The notes beneath the pieces were generated by a model. That model ran no database searches and was not told where the DNA came from. It worked only from the letters and a program-made list of their open reading frames with translations. Made by a program: the position numbers and the translations under genes. Positions 26,219 through 37,200 of a DNA stretch of 64,000 nucleotides are shown here, in pieces; positions within the stretch are counted from its first letter, which is position 1, and each line of letters begins with the position of its first letter. The DNA is from Lanius collurio (Eukaryota > Chordata > Aves > Passeriformes > Laniidae), in assembly GCA_020086605.1 (NCBI GenBank), contig JACBWW010000015.1:18520629-18584628 (forward strand). Direction: 5' to 3'.

Positions 26219-29200
26219 AAAATGAATGGCTTTTAAAATAGCTTCAGTAAAACTGGCTGGTGTTTGAAAGGAGATTTGACCAAGGAATAGACCTTGTTGA
26301 AGGAAATACCTGGATTTTCCAGAGAAATTGGATGTGATTTAAGTAAAATTGCTTTGCAACTTGTGCATTGCCCACTCTGTGTAGATCATTCTTAGCAAAC
26401 AATCACAGGTTTCTCATGAATGATGTCCGTGTGTCAGCCAGTTCTGCTTTGCAGGGTGCTATCAAAGTTCCATAATGCCTTCTAACCATCACAGGCAACT
26501 TTACATATTTTGTCCGGTTAAAGAAGTGCCCTGACTCCCTTCTGCACTAAAACTGTCTTTTAAATCAATCAAATGTGGAGTTGTAAGGCTTGATAACCTG
26601 ATCTCTCCCATGTTGTCCCAGGAACTGCTCTTAGAGGTTTTCCTGCTCTGTAGAGTTACAGTAGAGCTGAGTATCCCTGTCAGGCCATTGGAGTTCAGCC
26701 TGGAGGCACTAAATGCCCTGAGGTAGCTGGTTTGGAGCACTGGAATGAGTCTCAAGCATTTCTAGAGACCCAGGATGTGGTGAGGCAGCTGTGGCTGTGC
26801 TCCAGCAGATCTGGTGAAGTTCACAATGTTCCAGTGGCACTTCTCCAAGTCACTCCTTGTTAACAAATGTGAATGTTCAGTTGGCAGCTTTTTGCAAATC
26901 TAGCAGTCATCATCTGGACACTGAGGGCTTATTTTACTTTAATTTTTGGAAGCTTTTTCATCCCAACCCCACCCCAGATATTATTTTTGTTTTAAACAAG
27001 TAGAAACTGTTAAGCAGCTGACATGTTATGTTCTTGGAAATGCTTAAGTATATGATTGGGCATTAATGAAGTAAATGCAAATTTTGCCACTAGAGGGGAA
27101 GCCCTAACTCTGACCCTGACCTGCACCTGTAAGGGTGGAGTCATAGCTCGCACACTTGATCACATTTAGGGCCTGGTACAGTCTTCTACAGCAGTAGGGA
27201 TCTCCCTAGCATCTAGTGCTAGTTTCATTTCTTTTATGTAGCACTCATGTTTTCTGGCTGCAGACTGAGGGAAAGTTCTGAATGTGTTGCCAGTATATTT
27301 GACAAACAGTGAAGTTTGTTTCTTTTCATAAAAAGGGTGTTATATTCTCCAGAAATTTAATGAGCTCTTAAAGGAGGTGCCTTAAAATAACATGTGAAAT
27401 AGTATGTTTTAATAAACTAGTTCTGTAGGTTTTTTTCTGTTTAATAACATTTTAATTTACAAAACTTTCCTTGTCATAAACTAGGATTTTGCTGTTGAAA
27501 TTATTAAATCTACCCATGAACACTGGAAAGCTTTGCTTCATAAAAAAGTTGATGGAGGTACTATAAAGTGGTAAGTATCCAGCCACATCTCTTGCTCTTC
27601 ATATTGTGCTAGTACTGGTGCTATCCAACATGTTGCAGCTGTCCATGAACTGCTTAGATTTTTTAAAATTTGAGATGACAGAAATACTCAAGGGTTTGAT
27701 TGATAATAGAGCATGGTTGACTAATTGCACCTTATATGATGATGATTTACTGGTAAGTGGTTCCAGAAATGTATTGATTATATAGATGTGACGTTACTTC
27801 AGCATTTGAGAAATGGCTCCAGTGTGTTTGTTCAGAATCATTTTAGGAGAATCTTGGTCCTCTTGTCGCTGTTCACTCTGTTGCTTTGGGGAGTTGAAGT
27901 TCGTGCAATTTATTCTGTAGGACCTTAAAAACTCGTGATCAAACTCATTTGCAGTGTGAAAGGATATAGATTCATAGGGAAACATTTTGCAAAGGATGTG
28001 ATGCCAGGGTTTGTCAGAAAGTACTACAGGTATCTGCTGCTTTATGTAGGAGCAGAATTTTGGCCTGCTTTTCCTTCTTGTTAGATACTGCAGGTAGGTT
28101 GCTGAAGTAACCTGCTGTTGTTTCCATGATCTGCCACAGAATCTGGCCATCCCTCAAGGCACAAGAGATGGGGTATACTCGTATCATCTCTGCTAGCCAT
28201 CTAGGTGTTCCTCAACTCCTGTGGGAAGTGTCAGTTTATTTCTGCTGACTTCTTGGGGGGATTTAGTTTCTTGACTGTGGTTCTCTGCACTGTTCCCAAG
28301 CTAGCAGCCAGAAGCACTGAGTATGAGCACTGCTTGCATTAATACAGAATACACAGCCTAGGCACCTCCTCAAGATCAAAGAAACAACACCCTTCCACAC
28401 ACCTGTTCCTTCCAGCATTACTTTATGGGTTTGGCTTCCTCATTTCTTGCAGATACACATTTCTGAGCTTTGTATGTGATAGTGGGTTTTTTTCCATAAG
28501 TACTTAATTGTGTGTGGCTCTTTTCCACTGAGAGATAAAGCGTGTTTTTAATTTTATTTTTCAGCACAAATGTTCTGGTGAGTGGCAGCCCGTTTTGTTG
28601 CAGTGATGAGGATGCTCGATCGATTGTGCAGTCAGTAAGGATATTTACTTTTTTTCCCACCCCCTCTTTTTTTTTTAATGATTAATTGGAAAAGATTGTT
28701 CAGCGTTCCAAAACTGAAATAAAGCATCTGAACTGAAATGGTCCTTAAACAAAAATTTAAGTAAAAGGAGGAGCATAAAGGTTGTGGGGGAAATGTAAGC
28801 GTTGTGATATATACCTTTCATTGCAGTGGTCCGTTTGTGCTTTCCGGCTGATTCATTACTGTTCTGGTGGAGTTTTTTTGTTTTATTTTTTCTCCCTCTG
28901 CAATGCTGTTTCTTCTGATCTTGAATAGCTAGATGGACGGCTATTTTTGTATCTAGACTGCTGTCTTCTCTGTCTCCCCTGTTGCCATGAGTTACCACCC
29001 AGTGTCAGAATTCACTGACTAACTGACTGTAGTCCCTAATCACTAAACAGATCCTTTGTTTGTCTACTTGCATAATTAAATGAAATGCTATAAGAGAGGG
29101 GGATGCTTATTTGAATGTTTCTTAAAGAATACCTGTCATATTCTGAAAATTAACATAAAATTAAAAAATTCCTGTTCAGGCAAGAAAAATGTCCTGCATG

Positions 29201-32200
29201 TTTGATGCTTTCATGTGCAAATGTTAGTGAAGGAGAATTTTTTCCATTTTAAAATATGCTGGTTTGGATGCAGAAATTAAGCAAAGTTACTGGAAATTAC
29301 ATGGAGAAAAGTGCCCCCAAGTATTACTTTCTCTTTTGTAACATACATTGTGATTGAGCCTGTGCTCATGACCACATGAGTGCAGCAGGTGTTCTGCACA
29401 TGTGCATGGCTGCCAGGGCACCCAGTGTTTCGCCTCAACAGTCACAGTTAATTATGCAAGTTCAGGTGTCAAAGGACACGCCATCCACTGTCTGTGCAGT
29501 TAACATTCCAACAGCATTTCTAGTAAGAATGTGTTGTCCTGGATGCTGTTCTGTCACAAGCAAATAAGGCTGTCAATTTGCAGAGAAATGTTGGTTTAAG
29601 TCATAAAGATGTGCCAGACCAAAGTTTTTTCTATTCAGATACCTTGCTTTCAGCACTTCTTTAAAAGTACCTCTGTGGTTGCATTTGTGAATGTTGATTA
29701 ATGAAACTTTAAGTTTGAAATTAAAGAAAAACTCAGTTTGGAATTCAAATACGTTTTTAGACATGTCAGTCACAGCTATAAGCAAGTATTTACCTCCTCT
29801 GTACTTTCAAATTTACAATAACTTTAGTGAGTCTTTAAATGCAACTAAAACTTCAAATCCGAGTGTATTTGAATAGTGACAAATGTGCTAAGGAATATTT
29901 CCTTTTGCATTCTCTGTTCTGCATACTTTGAGGCATATAGGGTAAATAATTACTAAATCAGCAGTATGCCTTACTTTGTTTCTCAGTAACAAATCTTTCC
30001 CATGGTTTTTGGGTAGGGGAGGAAGTTAGTAAAATCAGTTCATAAAATAGATACCTTGTATCAAATTAATACCTTTTTTATTATGAAAGCTTCCCTTCTT
30101 ATCAGACAGTATCACTTCCTGTCTTTTTTTGTGCCTCACATTCTTTTCTTTAAATGATAGTGTTTTTGTGAAGTTGTTTCCACATACTCCTTTCCATCAT
30201 TGTGTTTCAGTTCAGTCTAAATATTTTAATTATGTCTTAGTAAGGTACTGCCTCTTGGTGCTTTCCAGACAGGGAAAATATGCAATACTCTATTACTGTT
30301 CATGCTGTATGCAATTGCCAATCTGCAAGCACTAAAAAAAAGTAAAACAGCCCTGAAATAGGAACTGTGGACAGTGGAACTCTAAATATAAGCAGGGAGG
30401 CTGACTTGCACATTTTAAGCAGGTATCTTTTTGTCTGGTACCCTACACTGCATGGTTTGGTTGTCAGACATTCATCTCTTTCACACTGAAGTGAAAGTAC
30501 GTGAGTGTTGGCTGCAGAATTTTAATGGCTGTGGTGATTTCAAATGAAAGCTGCCTGTGTTTGCAGGGGGTTTTGTTTTGGTTTTTGTTGGGTTTTCTTT
30601 TTAATTTAAACTAAAAGCAGATACGATTTCTTCTAATTTATATACATCTATTAGCTCCTGGATAAAAACAAAATAATGAAAGCTGAAGCAGAGATCTTGC
30701 ATGCAAGTACAGTTAGAAATACATTTCAGCTACTGCAAAATTTCTGAGCTACTTCTACAGTGAGAGCTGGTTTCCTACAATTCTTTTTCCAGTGTCAGAT
30801 TCCAGTTGCCGCACCTTTGAGCTGGTAATTTAATTATCTTAAATCAGATACATTGAGTTTTCAAAAAAAACCCAGAACAAAACAAGAAAACCCCAAAGAA
30901 GACACCAAAAACCAAAAGGCACCACTCAGTATTGCTGTGGAACAGTTTTCATGGTGAGCAAGAGAACTATAACGGAGCCAAATGGAAAGCATTCAAATCC
31001 TCACCAAATGCTTATCAAGTGTGCACTAATCAGAATTTCCTATAGATTTTGATTGGGTAGTTCCCAAGATAGTCCAGTTGATTTCAGAATTATTTGACCT
31101 TTTTGTAACTTTACAGATGGGGAACTAGAATGGCTTGTCTGGGTTGGGGAATTTCCACTCCACTGAGCGAGTTTCTAGATGGTTGGCATGTGTACTGTCA
31201 TCTGTACTGGGGGCAAACTAAGAATGATTCCACAGCAGGTGAATTGCCATGACCAGTCAATTCCAAAGAGATAGAAGATAATTTGTGCATATAAGGGCAC
31301 ATACTGAACTTCTGAACCAGCCAAAATTATACTAGACCCCTGCAACTACAAATCTGGTTGAATTTTAACACTACATGGTGAAAATTTCTCATGTTCTCTA
31401 GCCCCTGAAAGTTGTTTCATCCCTGTCTCAGCTCCAGTGTATGTTGCACGCTAAACTCAGGGGGAATAGAGCTTTGTAGATGAATGTGTTAGTGCTAAGA
31501 TACACTGTTTATTTCAGGCTTTTAAGTGTTGCCATCTGTAAAACTGACCAGAATCTCCAAGCCTTTGTTTAGTATTAATCCTAAGAATTGCTTGCTCTGT
31601 GAAGAAGCAGCTGAGGACTTTGCAAGTTGGAAAATCTCCAAGACAATCTATATATAGTTAGTAGAGCAGTGTTTCTCAGACTCATCACATAATTCTTTCC
31701 TTATAATACTGGAAAGTGGACTAGGAAAGCTTTGCTAGGTGGTGTCTCTTTTGATAAAATGCAGAACAGTGTTATGCAGGGAAAAATATTTGACTTTTCC
31801 TGATAATTTAAAAAAATCTCCAACCAAAATTGAATCTGTATATTTACTAACATGTTTTGAATAACTCAGATCAAAGCAGGCAAGTTTGTTGACAACCTTT
31901 CTCCCTACATGCTTTCTGTGAGGACATTTCCATTTGGGATTAAGTAAAGGTAGAATTTTCTGTACAAGGGCCAGTTGTGAAACAAAAGGTTGGTGGGATT
32001 GTTAGCCTGGAGTTTATTTTTATTAATGAATTAATTTATTTGGTTTTTAAATGGTGCTCCAGATGAAAGTGTTGTGTAGTGAAGAGATTGCTGGTTCAGT
32101 GGGATGAGATTTTGATCTGGCCCTGGTGGGAAAATACTGAGTCCTCATCTCAAGTTTTTTGAGGATTTTTCCCAGAAGTGCCAGGCACCTGCTTGTACAT

Positions 32201-34085
32201 GAGGACCTGTGGTTCTCCCTGCCTTATTGTTCTGCTCTTCAGTGTTCAGAGCCTTATATCTGCTCAGATGCAGGCAGGCTGTGTCACATCAGTGCAGCTC
32301 AGCCCCAGTGCTGCTGTGCTAAGGAAAGACAGTGGAAAATTGTTGCATCCTCATCATGAGGCAGGATGATTCCAGATACATTAAAAGCATCTTTAATTTT
32401 GTCCTTTCAGTTACAGGACAAGACAGGCTGTGTGCTACTGCGATCAAATAGTGGCATATCCAGCTTTGAAATGCCAGACTTAAATTTTAAAACAGATGGC
32501 CACTTTCCACAGGACTGAATTATTCTGACAAAATGGAATTGTAAAAGAGTATCATCACACATTTATTTTAAATTGTTTGCATGTATTTAATGTAAATTGT
32601 ATGTGTGTGTATGTATTCACATGCATACCTGATAGTGAAAAGCATAGTAACTGTGCAGCAGTTAGTAAACAACAAATCCTGTTACTCTCAAAGATGATAC
32701 AGTCATCAAATATGCCCTTTACATTAGGTAAGGTGTAATCTATCACTCACGGTTTATGTGCTTGTTTTGTCATTTATGAGCAACAAAGAAATTTGTACAG
32801 TGGGGGTGAGAAAGCTGTAAGGTAGAATATTGTCCTGTGGGGACAACAAAAAGTTCTGGTTTTCTTAATATCTCTTGACTTGAGCATTAAAATGCCTTTG
32901 AGTTTGTGTGCTATCTGGGAAACCTTAAGTAAATACTGATATGTTGGTTTGGGGATTTTTTTCCTTTTTTTTTTTTTTTTCTTTTTTTAGGCACCAGCAT
33001 TTATGAATGGAGATTCTGTTTCCCCAGAAGGTATCTTTTTTTCTTAGATGTCATATGACTTCTCTTAATTGCTGACTTTAAAAATTGACATGAAAACTGT
33101 TTAGTTGAAAAAAAGGCAGTTTTGTGTATATGTAAATGATAAAAGTTACATCCTGTTGTATGGTGTTGCCTGTTTCCTGTTAATTAGAACATGAACAGAA
33201 ATTCATGGGTGGTTTGTGGGAAAAGATTACTTTTGAGTGAAAGTGTAGTCCACAAAGACAAAATTTTTCTCTTACTGATTGTGCAAGGCAAATGCATCAC
33301 ATTTATCCTTTTTAAAGGAGATAGGTTACTTTGCCTTTGTTTTTGTCATTCCTCACAGTAGCTAAACTAGTCAAATAAAAAGCTCCTTTTCCTAAAACTG
33401 ACATAACCACACCTACTTTTCAAGTGTAAGTTCTAAAGACAAAATTTTATCTTTTCACTGTAACAACTGTTTTTCATGTTAATAGAACATGTGTTTTTCT
33501 TTACGCAATAAGAATGCATGCTACATTTTCAGTTTTAACTACTTCAAAAAAAGATTTTTCTACTGGCAAGAACTATAGAGAAGACACTCGTACTTTTTGA
33601 GATGGAGGGAATTACAGAAATACTAAGTTAAACTTAGTCATGAGCCAAGTTCCAAAATGTTTGAGAACCAACATCTGTGTAGCCCATGTCATGGGAAAGC
33701 AAGTTGCATTCCATTTGCCTTTATATGGCATGCCAATAAATAGCATTTATTTTCCAAAGTATTAGATCTCAGACTTCTGACAGACAACTGAACGTAATCT
33801 GCCTGATCTTTGATGTTTTCCAGGGATGGTCACAATAATGTTGTAATTTGTTGCAGGATTGTTTCAGCCAAACTGTTAAAATGAACAGATATGATTTTGG
33901 TGCCATGCTTTTCATAGGGTGGGGATAGGGCTGGCACATCAATATTGTTATGGGAGGGAAAGTAGTTAAAAGGCCAGAATGTTGTTTTTTCAAGTGTTTG
34001 TATATGGCTGGTTGTATAGAACTAATGTCACTCTTGTAATTTTTTGTTTGTTTTAGTTGATTCCTGGTACTTTTTTCCCAAGTGA
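1519..34085 (+). CDS. PPA2: Mitochondrial inorganic pyrophosphatase (PPA2), exons 2-12, 5' partial
   Basis: PPA2 hydrolyses inorganic pyrophosphate to two phosphates in the mitochondrial matrix; it is a Mg-dependent family I soluble pyrophosphatase. The coding join is 1519-1583, 3263-3307, 11750-11803, 13997-14116, 16448-16534, 17858-17984, 25542-25669, 27485-27570, 28565-28634, 32991-33030 and 34057-34085. The phases agree at every junction and give 282 residues after one split codon. Numbering from the first complete codon, the active-site residues known from yeast pyrophosphatase are all present: E44, K52, E54, R74, Y85, Y89, D111, D113, D116, D143, D148, K150, Y188 and K189. Each sits exactly four below its yeast number. 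The signature DNDPIDV is at residues 111-117. The extra 15-residue exon 3 and the tail ending WYFFPK point to PPA2 rather than cytosolic PPA1. Human PPA2 is 334 residues, so about 50 N-terminal residues including the targeting peptide are missing upstream. No frameshift or internal stop is seen. Confidence 0.95.
1560..1639 (+). repeat. Source copy of an 80-bp duplication (exon 2 end plus intron 2 start)
   Basis: This block covers the last 24 bases of exon 2, the donor and 56 bases of intron 2. It matches 5478-5557 at 78 of 80 positions without gaps. The two differences, at 1607 and 1611, are C here and T in the other copy; the first lies in a CpG, so this is probably the ancestral state. Because it holds the functional exon, I call it the source copy. 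Confidence 0.95.
1584..3262 (+). other. PPA2: PPA2 intron 2
   Basis: This is a 1.68-kb GT-AG intron in phase 0, with donor gtatgt and acceptor ctttccctatag. It holds no recognisable gene or transposon. Open frames on either strand are short and unlike any family I know. Confidence 0.85.
3263..3307 (+). CDS. PPA2: PPA2 exon 3 (PPA2-specific cassette-type exon)
   Basis: This 45-nt exon in phase 0-0 encodes [15 protein letters not shown] (residues 22-36), a basic, flexible insert. Human PPA2 has a 15-residue exon at the same place and cytosolic PPA1 lacks it. The acceptor is good, but the donor GAG|gtactg departs from consensus at +3 to +5. Skipping it would keep the frame, so it may be alternatively spliced. 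Confidence 0.88.
4036..4057. repeat. (TG)n microsatellite
   Basis: A short TG dinucleotide run inside PPA2 intron 3, about nine to ten units with one interruption near its start. Confidence 0.8.
5477..5501 (+). pseudogene. Pseudo-exon: internally deleted copy of PPA2 exon 2
   Basis: These 25 bases in intron 3 are bounded by acceptor-like ttattctttcag (5465-5476) and by donor gtatgt (5502-5507), which is identical to the exon 2 donor. Twenty-four of the bases equal the last 24 of exon 2. The 15 bases ending at the acceptor match those before exon 2 at 13 positions, so the copy may be a whole exon-2 unit that lost about 40 bases. Exon 3 ends and exon 4 begins in phase 0. Read in that frame, the seventh codon is TAA (5495-5497), and 25 nt also shifts the frame. 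Inclusion would therefore truncate PPA2. Whether it is ever spliced in cannot be told from sequence. Confidence 0.7.
5478..5557 (+). repeat. Second copy of the 80-bp exon 2/intron 2 duplication
   Basis: This matches 1560-1639 at 78/80 positions in the same orientation, 3,918 bp downstream. It carries T at 5525 and 5529 where the source has C. The high identity over both exon and intron sequence implies a fairly recent event or later conversion. Similarity stops abruptly after 5557. Confidence 0.95.
11750..11803 (+). CDS. PPA2: PPA2 exon 4
   Basis: This 54-nt, phase 0-0 exon encodes [18 protein letters not shown] (residues 37-54). E44, K52 and E54 correspond to metal- and phosphate-binding residues E48, K56 and E58 of yeast pyrophosphatase. 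The acceptor follows a T-run (tttttttctag) and the donor is gtaatt. Confidence 0.96.
11804..13996 (+). other. PPA2: PPA2 intron 4
   Basis: A 2.19-kb GT-AG intron, phase 0. The last 60 bases hold an unusually long, C-rich pyrimidine tract (about 13,939-13,982) ahead of acceptor gcttag. No repeats or genes were recognised. Confidence 0.85.
13997..14116 (+). CDS. PPA2: PPA2 exon 5
   Basis: This 120-nt, phase 0-0 exon encodes residues 55-94. It includes [20 protein letters not shown], with R74, Y85 and Y89 matching active-site R78, Y89 and Y93 of the yeast enzyme. The donor is CAG|gtaaca. Confidence 0.97.
14117..16447 (+). other. PPA2: PPA2 intron 5
   Basis: A 2.33-kb GT-AG intron, phase 0. It contains a CR1 3'-end fragment (about 15,270-15,527) and a 14-bp perfect palindrome at 16,071-16,084. 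Otherwise it is unremarkable. Confidence 0.85.
15270..15527 (+). mobile_element. CR1 LINE, 3'-end fragment
   Basis: The plus strand carries the words typical of the CR1 3' region in order: GTGCCAGGGGAAGTTTAGGC, an acagaaag block, GGAATGGGCTGCCCAGGGAG, ATGGTGGAGTC, a GTGCCATG stretch, TTGATGATCT, TTTTCCAACC and a final gattctgtga. CR1 is the main avian LINE and is usually 5' truncated, as here. The left edge is approximate. It is a dead fossil with no intact reading frame and lies sense to PPA2. Confidence 0.88.
16448..16534 (+). CDS. PPA2: PPA2 exon 6 (catalytic signature)
   Basis: This 87-nt, phase 0-0 exon encodes residues 95-123. The family I pyrophosphatase signature DNDPIDV is at 16,496-16,516; D111, D113 and D116 are the metal-binding aspartates (yeast D115, D117, D120). 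The donor AAG|gtttgt is weak at positions +3 and +4. Confidence 0.97.
16535..17857 (+). other. PPA2: PPA2 intron 6, purine-rich
   Basis: A 1.32-kb GT-AG intron, phase 0. From about 16,600 to 17,630 the sense strand is markedly purine-rich, with repeated gaagg/gagga words, especially around 17,450-17,625. No transposon family was recognised. Acceptor is gtttcag. Confidence 0.8.
17858..17984 (+). CDS. PPA2: PPA2 exon 7
   Basis: This 127-nt exon encodes residues 124-165 plus the first base of the codon for D166. It holds DEGETDWK, where D143, D148 and K150 correspond to catalytic D147, D152 and K154 of yeast. It ends ...ATC CAT G before the non-consensus donor gcaagt; the split codon G|AT restores the HDIND sequence with exon 8. 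Confidence 0.96.
17985..17990 (+). other. PPA2: GC splice donor of PPA2 intron 7
   Basis: The only junction that keeps the frame is CATG|gcaagt, giving a GC-AG intron. Apart from the C at +2 it matches the U1 consensus, as functional GC donors usually do. The nearby GT at 17,989-17,990 would put a TGA stop a few codons into exon 8. Confidence 0.88.
17985..25541 (+). other. PPA2: PPA2 intron 7 (GC-AG)
   Basis: A 7.56-kb phase 1 intron. It contains a 17-A run at 19,587-19,603 followed by purine-rich sequence, several anonymous GA-rich stretches between 22,900 and 24,500, and a longer antisense open frame at 22,089-22,583 with no recognised homology. I see no coding exon or clear transposon. 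The acceptor is ttaacctacag. Confidence 0.8.
25542..25669 (+). CDS. PPA2: PPA2 exon 8
   Basis: This 128-nt exon completes the codon for D166 and encodes residues 167-208, including [12 protein letters not shown] and [11 protein letters not shown]188 and K189 match phosphate-binding Y192 and K193 of yeast. It ends in phase 0 with donor AAG|gtgaag. Confidence 0.97.
25670..27484 (+). other. PPA2: PPA2 intron 8
   Basis: A 1.82-kb GT-AG intron, phase 0. It holds a 38-T tract (26,177-26,214) and nothing else that I recognise. Confidence 0.85.
26177..26214. repeat. Poly(T) tract, 38 bases
   Basis: An uninterrupted run of 38 T on the sense strand, preceded by ttcccc. It reads as poly(A) on the minus strand, but no retroposed gene or SINE body is recognised beside it. 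Confidence 0.95.
27485..27570 (+). CDS. PPA2: PPA2 exon 9
   Basis: This 86-nt exon encodes residues 209-236 plus two bases of C237. It contains [20 protein letters not shown], the C-terminal helix conserved in animal pyrophosphatases. It has a consensus donor gtaagt. Confidence 0.96.
27571..28564 (+). other. PPA2: PPA2 intron 9
   Basis: A 994-bp GT-AG intron, phase 2. An antisense open frame of 118 codons spans 27,794-28,150, starting directly after a stop; I do not recognise its product. Confidence 0.85.
28565..28634 (+). CDS. PPA2: PPA2 exon 10
   Basis: This 70-nt exon completes C237 and encodes residues 238-260 ([20 protein letters not shown] and following), lining up with the TNV...SPF segment of vertebrate PPA2. 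It ends in phase 0 with donor gtaagg. Confidence 0.95.
28635..32990 (+). other. PPA2: PPA2 intron 10
   Basis: A 4.36-kb GT-AG intron, phase 0. It contains a T/G-rich patch (about 30,565-30,606) and an A/C-rich low-complexity patch (about 30,861-30,920). It ends in a near-pure T tract before ttttag (32,956-32,990). No gene or transposon was recognised. Confidence 0.85.
32991..33030 (+). CDS. PPA2: PPA2 exon 11
   Basis: This 40-nt exon encodes residues 261-273 ([13 protein letters not shown]) plus the first base of V274. This region is poorly conserved among PPA2 proteins, so the call rests on position, phase agreement and clear splice sites (long T-rich acceptor, donor gtatct). Confidence 0.85.
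33031..34056 (+). other. PPA2: PPA2 intron 11
   Basis: A 1.03-kb GT-AG intron, phase 1, with acceptor tttgttttag. No further features were recognised. Confidence 0.85.
34057..34085 (+). CDS. PPA2: PPA2 exon 12, terminal coding part
   Basis: This completes V274 and encodes DSWYFFPK, then stop TGA at 34,083-34,085. The short aromatic, Lys-ending tail parallels the WHFLGK ending of human PPA2, which supports this as the true last exon. Confidence 0.92.
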
Positions 34086-34240
34086 TCATCAAGGTCTTCT
34101 GAAAGTGCATCATCAAATCTTAAAAGTCACCTCTTTTTTTGAAGACGGGCAAAAGCACTGATTGGATTCCTGTTGAAACAACTTTTCAACTTGTGTAAAC
34201 CTTCTCTCATGTAAATAAACACTGCCATTATAAAATGAAT
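34086..34240 (+). other. PPA2: PPA2 3' untranslated region
   Basis: A short 3' UTR of about 155 bases from the stop codon to the expected cleavage zone 15-30 bases after the AATAAA signal. The exact end is estimated. Confidence 0.7.
34214..34219 (+). terminator. PPA2: PPA2 poly(A) signal AATAAA
   Basis: A canonical AATAAA lies 129 bases after the stop codon, followed by a T/GT-rich stretch (about 34,244-34,262) that fits a downstream element. A second AATAAA at 34,843-34,848 could serve a longer 3' UTR. Confidence 0.82.
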
Positions 34241-34249
34241 GTTTCCTTT

Positions 34250-37200
34250 CTATGTCTGTGTAGGGTGGAGCAGAGGGAAGAGGAGGGATTTGCTTGCTTG
34301 TTTGTTTCTGAATCTTAGAAAGCCAGAGCTGCGCTTATCCACTCATGCAATGTACCAAATGCGATGAGAGCTAAGTTGTCTTCAGCCCTGTTCTCCAGAT
34401 TGTGGAATAATCAAGCCATTGGGGGCAGAGCAGACGGTGTTGCTTTCTGTCTCAGGGCATTTCTGGCCACCCTGACTGTAATCCGTTTCAAGTCAACAGT
34501 AATCTTTATGTAAGAGGTTTAGGAGTTTACCATGTTCTTTGATAGGTGACTGTTTCCCAAGTTGCATTCACTTTAGTGCCCAGTTGTCTCTGCAGGCTTC
34601 ATAGAGTTAGGAACAGAGCATACTTGCTTTAAAAAAAAATACAACATTCCTCCAAAGATTAATTCAACTAGGAAGGGCTAATGCCCTAACAGTTGAAGTA
34701 AGGATGCACGTGTGCTCTCTGTTCTACATCCTGTTTTGGTAACTTGGGTGTTTCATCACACAGGAAGGATTTTCCTTATGGAAAGCTTCCATTTTAGAAT
34801 TGTGTATGCTTTTGATAGTTATTTGTTTAATAATACAAGATTAATAAAATGTACAGAGCTGAGCTTTGTGCTTTCATGGTAGAAATACCTGCCATTTTTT
34901 CCTACTACATGATTATGTCTGGCCTATCTGTATCACAGTGTTCATTAAAGACAAAAAAAGCAGCTATGAAGTAGAAAGAGAGGAAATGATAATATAGACA
35001 GACAGCTTTATCCAGCTTGTTACTGAGACCAAAGGTGAGCATTGTCTGCTTTGTATGATGACGGAAACAGAAGGTTAATGCTGCTGACACAGGGTGGAAA
35101 TGGAGGACAAAGAACTGCAGAAGTTAAGACTTGCCAGAGAGGACTGACTTTTCCTTACAAAGAGTAAGTTTTTCGTAAGAAAGCTTTCACCTTTGGGAAT
35201 GTTTCTTTGGTTTTATGATACATTTTCCCTAATTTAGACTCCTCTAGTTAATTGTTTGGTGTACAAGCACCAGTACCTTTGGAGATCTCAATCTGGGCCT
35301 CAGCACATAGGAGGAGATGAAGTTCTGCCATCTGCATAGAGTTTTGCATTGTTTTATATACAGAGTTTAGATGTGATATGAGAAATGAAATATAACCCTC
35401 AGATATTAAGGACTACTTTTATTTTTTTGTAGTCAAGAAACGTGTTGCATTCAACATACATTTTCAGTACTGATTTCCCATACTTTGTTTTACAATTTAG
35501 AATTCTAAGTTCATGGAGCATTATACCCCCAGGTTTTCATAAACAGACGAAATGTTTCTTGAGTGCCCTATGTTTGCAAGATTCCTCTGGTTAGAGGTGA
35601 GCTGTTTTAGGCTGCAGAACAGCTGCTGTATTAGCCCATATGGTAGTACACCTAGGAGGCTGGCTGTTTTGGGAAGTGCTTAAGGACAGCTGAACAGTGA
35701 GGGGCGCTGTGTAAAATCAAACTGTTTTCCCTATACATAGTCACTGCTGTCCAATTTCTTACCTTTTTTTTTTAGAGAGTGAAAAGTTGTCCCCTTGTGA
35801 AAACCAAGTATTGATTTCAAATGTAGCTGTGCTGAACTATCAAGGGTAGGCCATAAGTTATTTCATTTTTACTTCAAGTAAATTTTAGCAGTATTCTTTA
35901 ATTTCTGAGTATGTTTGTGGAATGTGGTTATGACTTTCAGAAGCAAAAATAAATTTCTAAATCAGATAAGGCGACATGCAAGGAAATAACAAATAGTACT
36001 TGGGAAGACTGAAAACTGAAGTGATCAGAGATGCCTAATACTACCATAAATTTGAAAATGTTAAAGTTTTCTTACATATTGAGTGTGTAAATAGATGACT
36101 GTCATGGTGAAAGTAGTCTGAAGGAAAGTGTTTAAAGTGTTCATGTTCATTCTCTGAAGATTTTTCCCAGGTGGGATACAAAGATGTGCTGTTACATGTA
36201 GCCTTGCTGTGAGAATGCACTGAATGCCACCGAAGTGGGTTTCAGAAATTAAGTGTAATTAAAGAGCTGTAGAGAGAAAGTCTGCTTATAATAGGATTAG
36301 AGGGATGGGACACAAACTAGACTACATTTTTGAGATCCTAGGGAAAAAGGTCTGAAATAAGCGTTTTTTTTCATTTATTTACACTTTTTTCACAGACTAG
36401 GTCTTTTGTTTGTATTTATTTGCCAATATTGTTCTATTCAAAATTGGTTTCATTGTAGCAGGAAGGTAAGTGTAGCAGTGTCCACTTCTCAACAGTTTTA
36501 TGGAAAGAACTTTTTTATATCTGATATTGGACATGAAGAGAAACATTTTTTTTTTTTCTCCAGGAAGTAAATCCATCTTAACTGTATTTTTTTCTGTGTT
36601 GAATATATAATACTCACATGGACATGCTTCTTTCAAGATAAAATTTCATCTTGATTTCCTCTTTTTGGAGAGACAGGTTACTTTTTTTTGCCCCTTGCTG
36701 TTGTGACAGGGTTGTGTGTGAGGGTTCTTTTTACTTCAGCAAATCATTAGCTGCTGCTCAAAATAGTACCTTTTACTGGCATGGAGTTCACACATCAATC
36801 CCCCCAGTCAAAAGAGGGGTTTGAGTTTTACTTGCGTGGAAATAATGTTCATTATTCCTTAAAGTGTGAAAATAAAAGGACTGTGAAAATAGGATGATAT
36901 TGTCCCTGTTGGGATGTTATTTTCATGCTGTTAGGAATAATGGATATCCTCTGAAAACCCTTTGAAGAATAGAAAGTCATTTTGAGGTTTATGTTTGGAA
37001 GAACTGTTCGTAGATGTTATGCAAGGAGATGTTACGCTTTACCATAACTTTTCTGTGTTTAACACTTGTGAACTACAGCATGAAGCAGTCTTAAATGGAT
37101 TGAAGTATTTCATCCTTCCATTTGCTTTTACTGGGACCGAATCTTTTTAATGGCTTGTAGTTCCGTTTTTTTGGTGAAAAGGTAGACCCAGTGTTATGTT

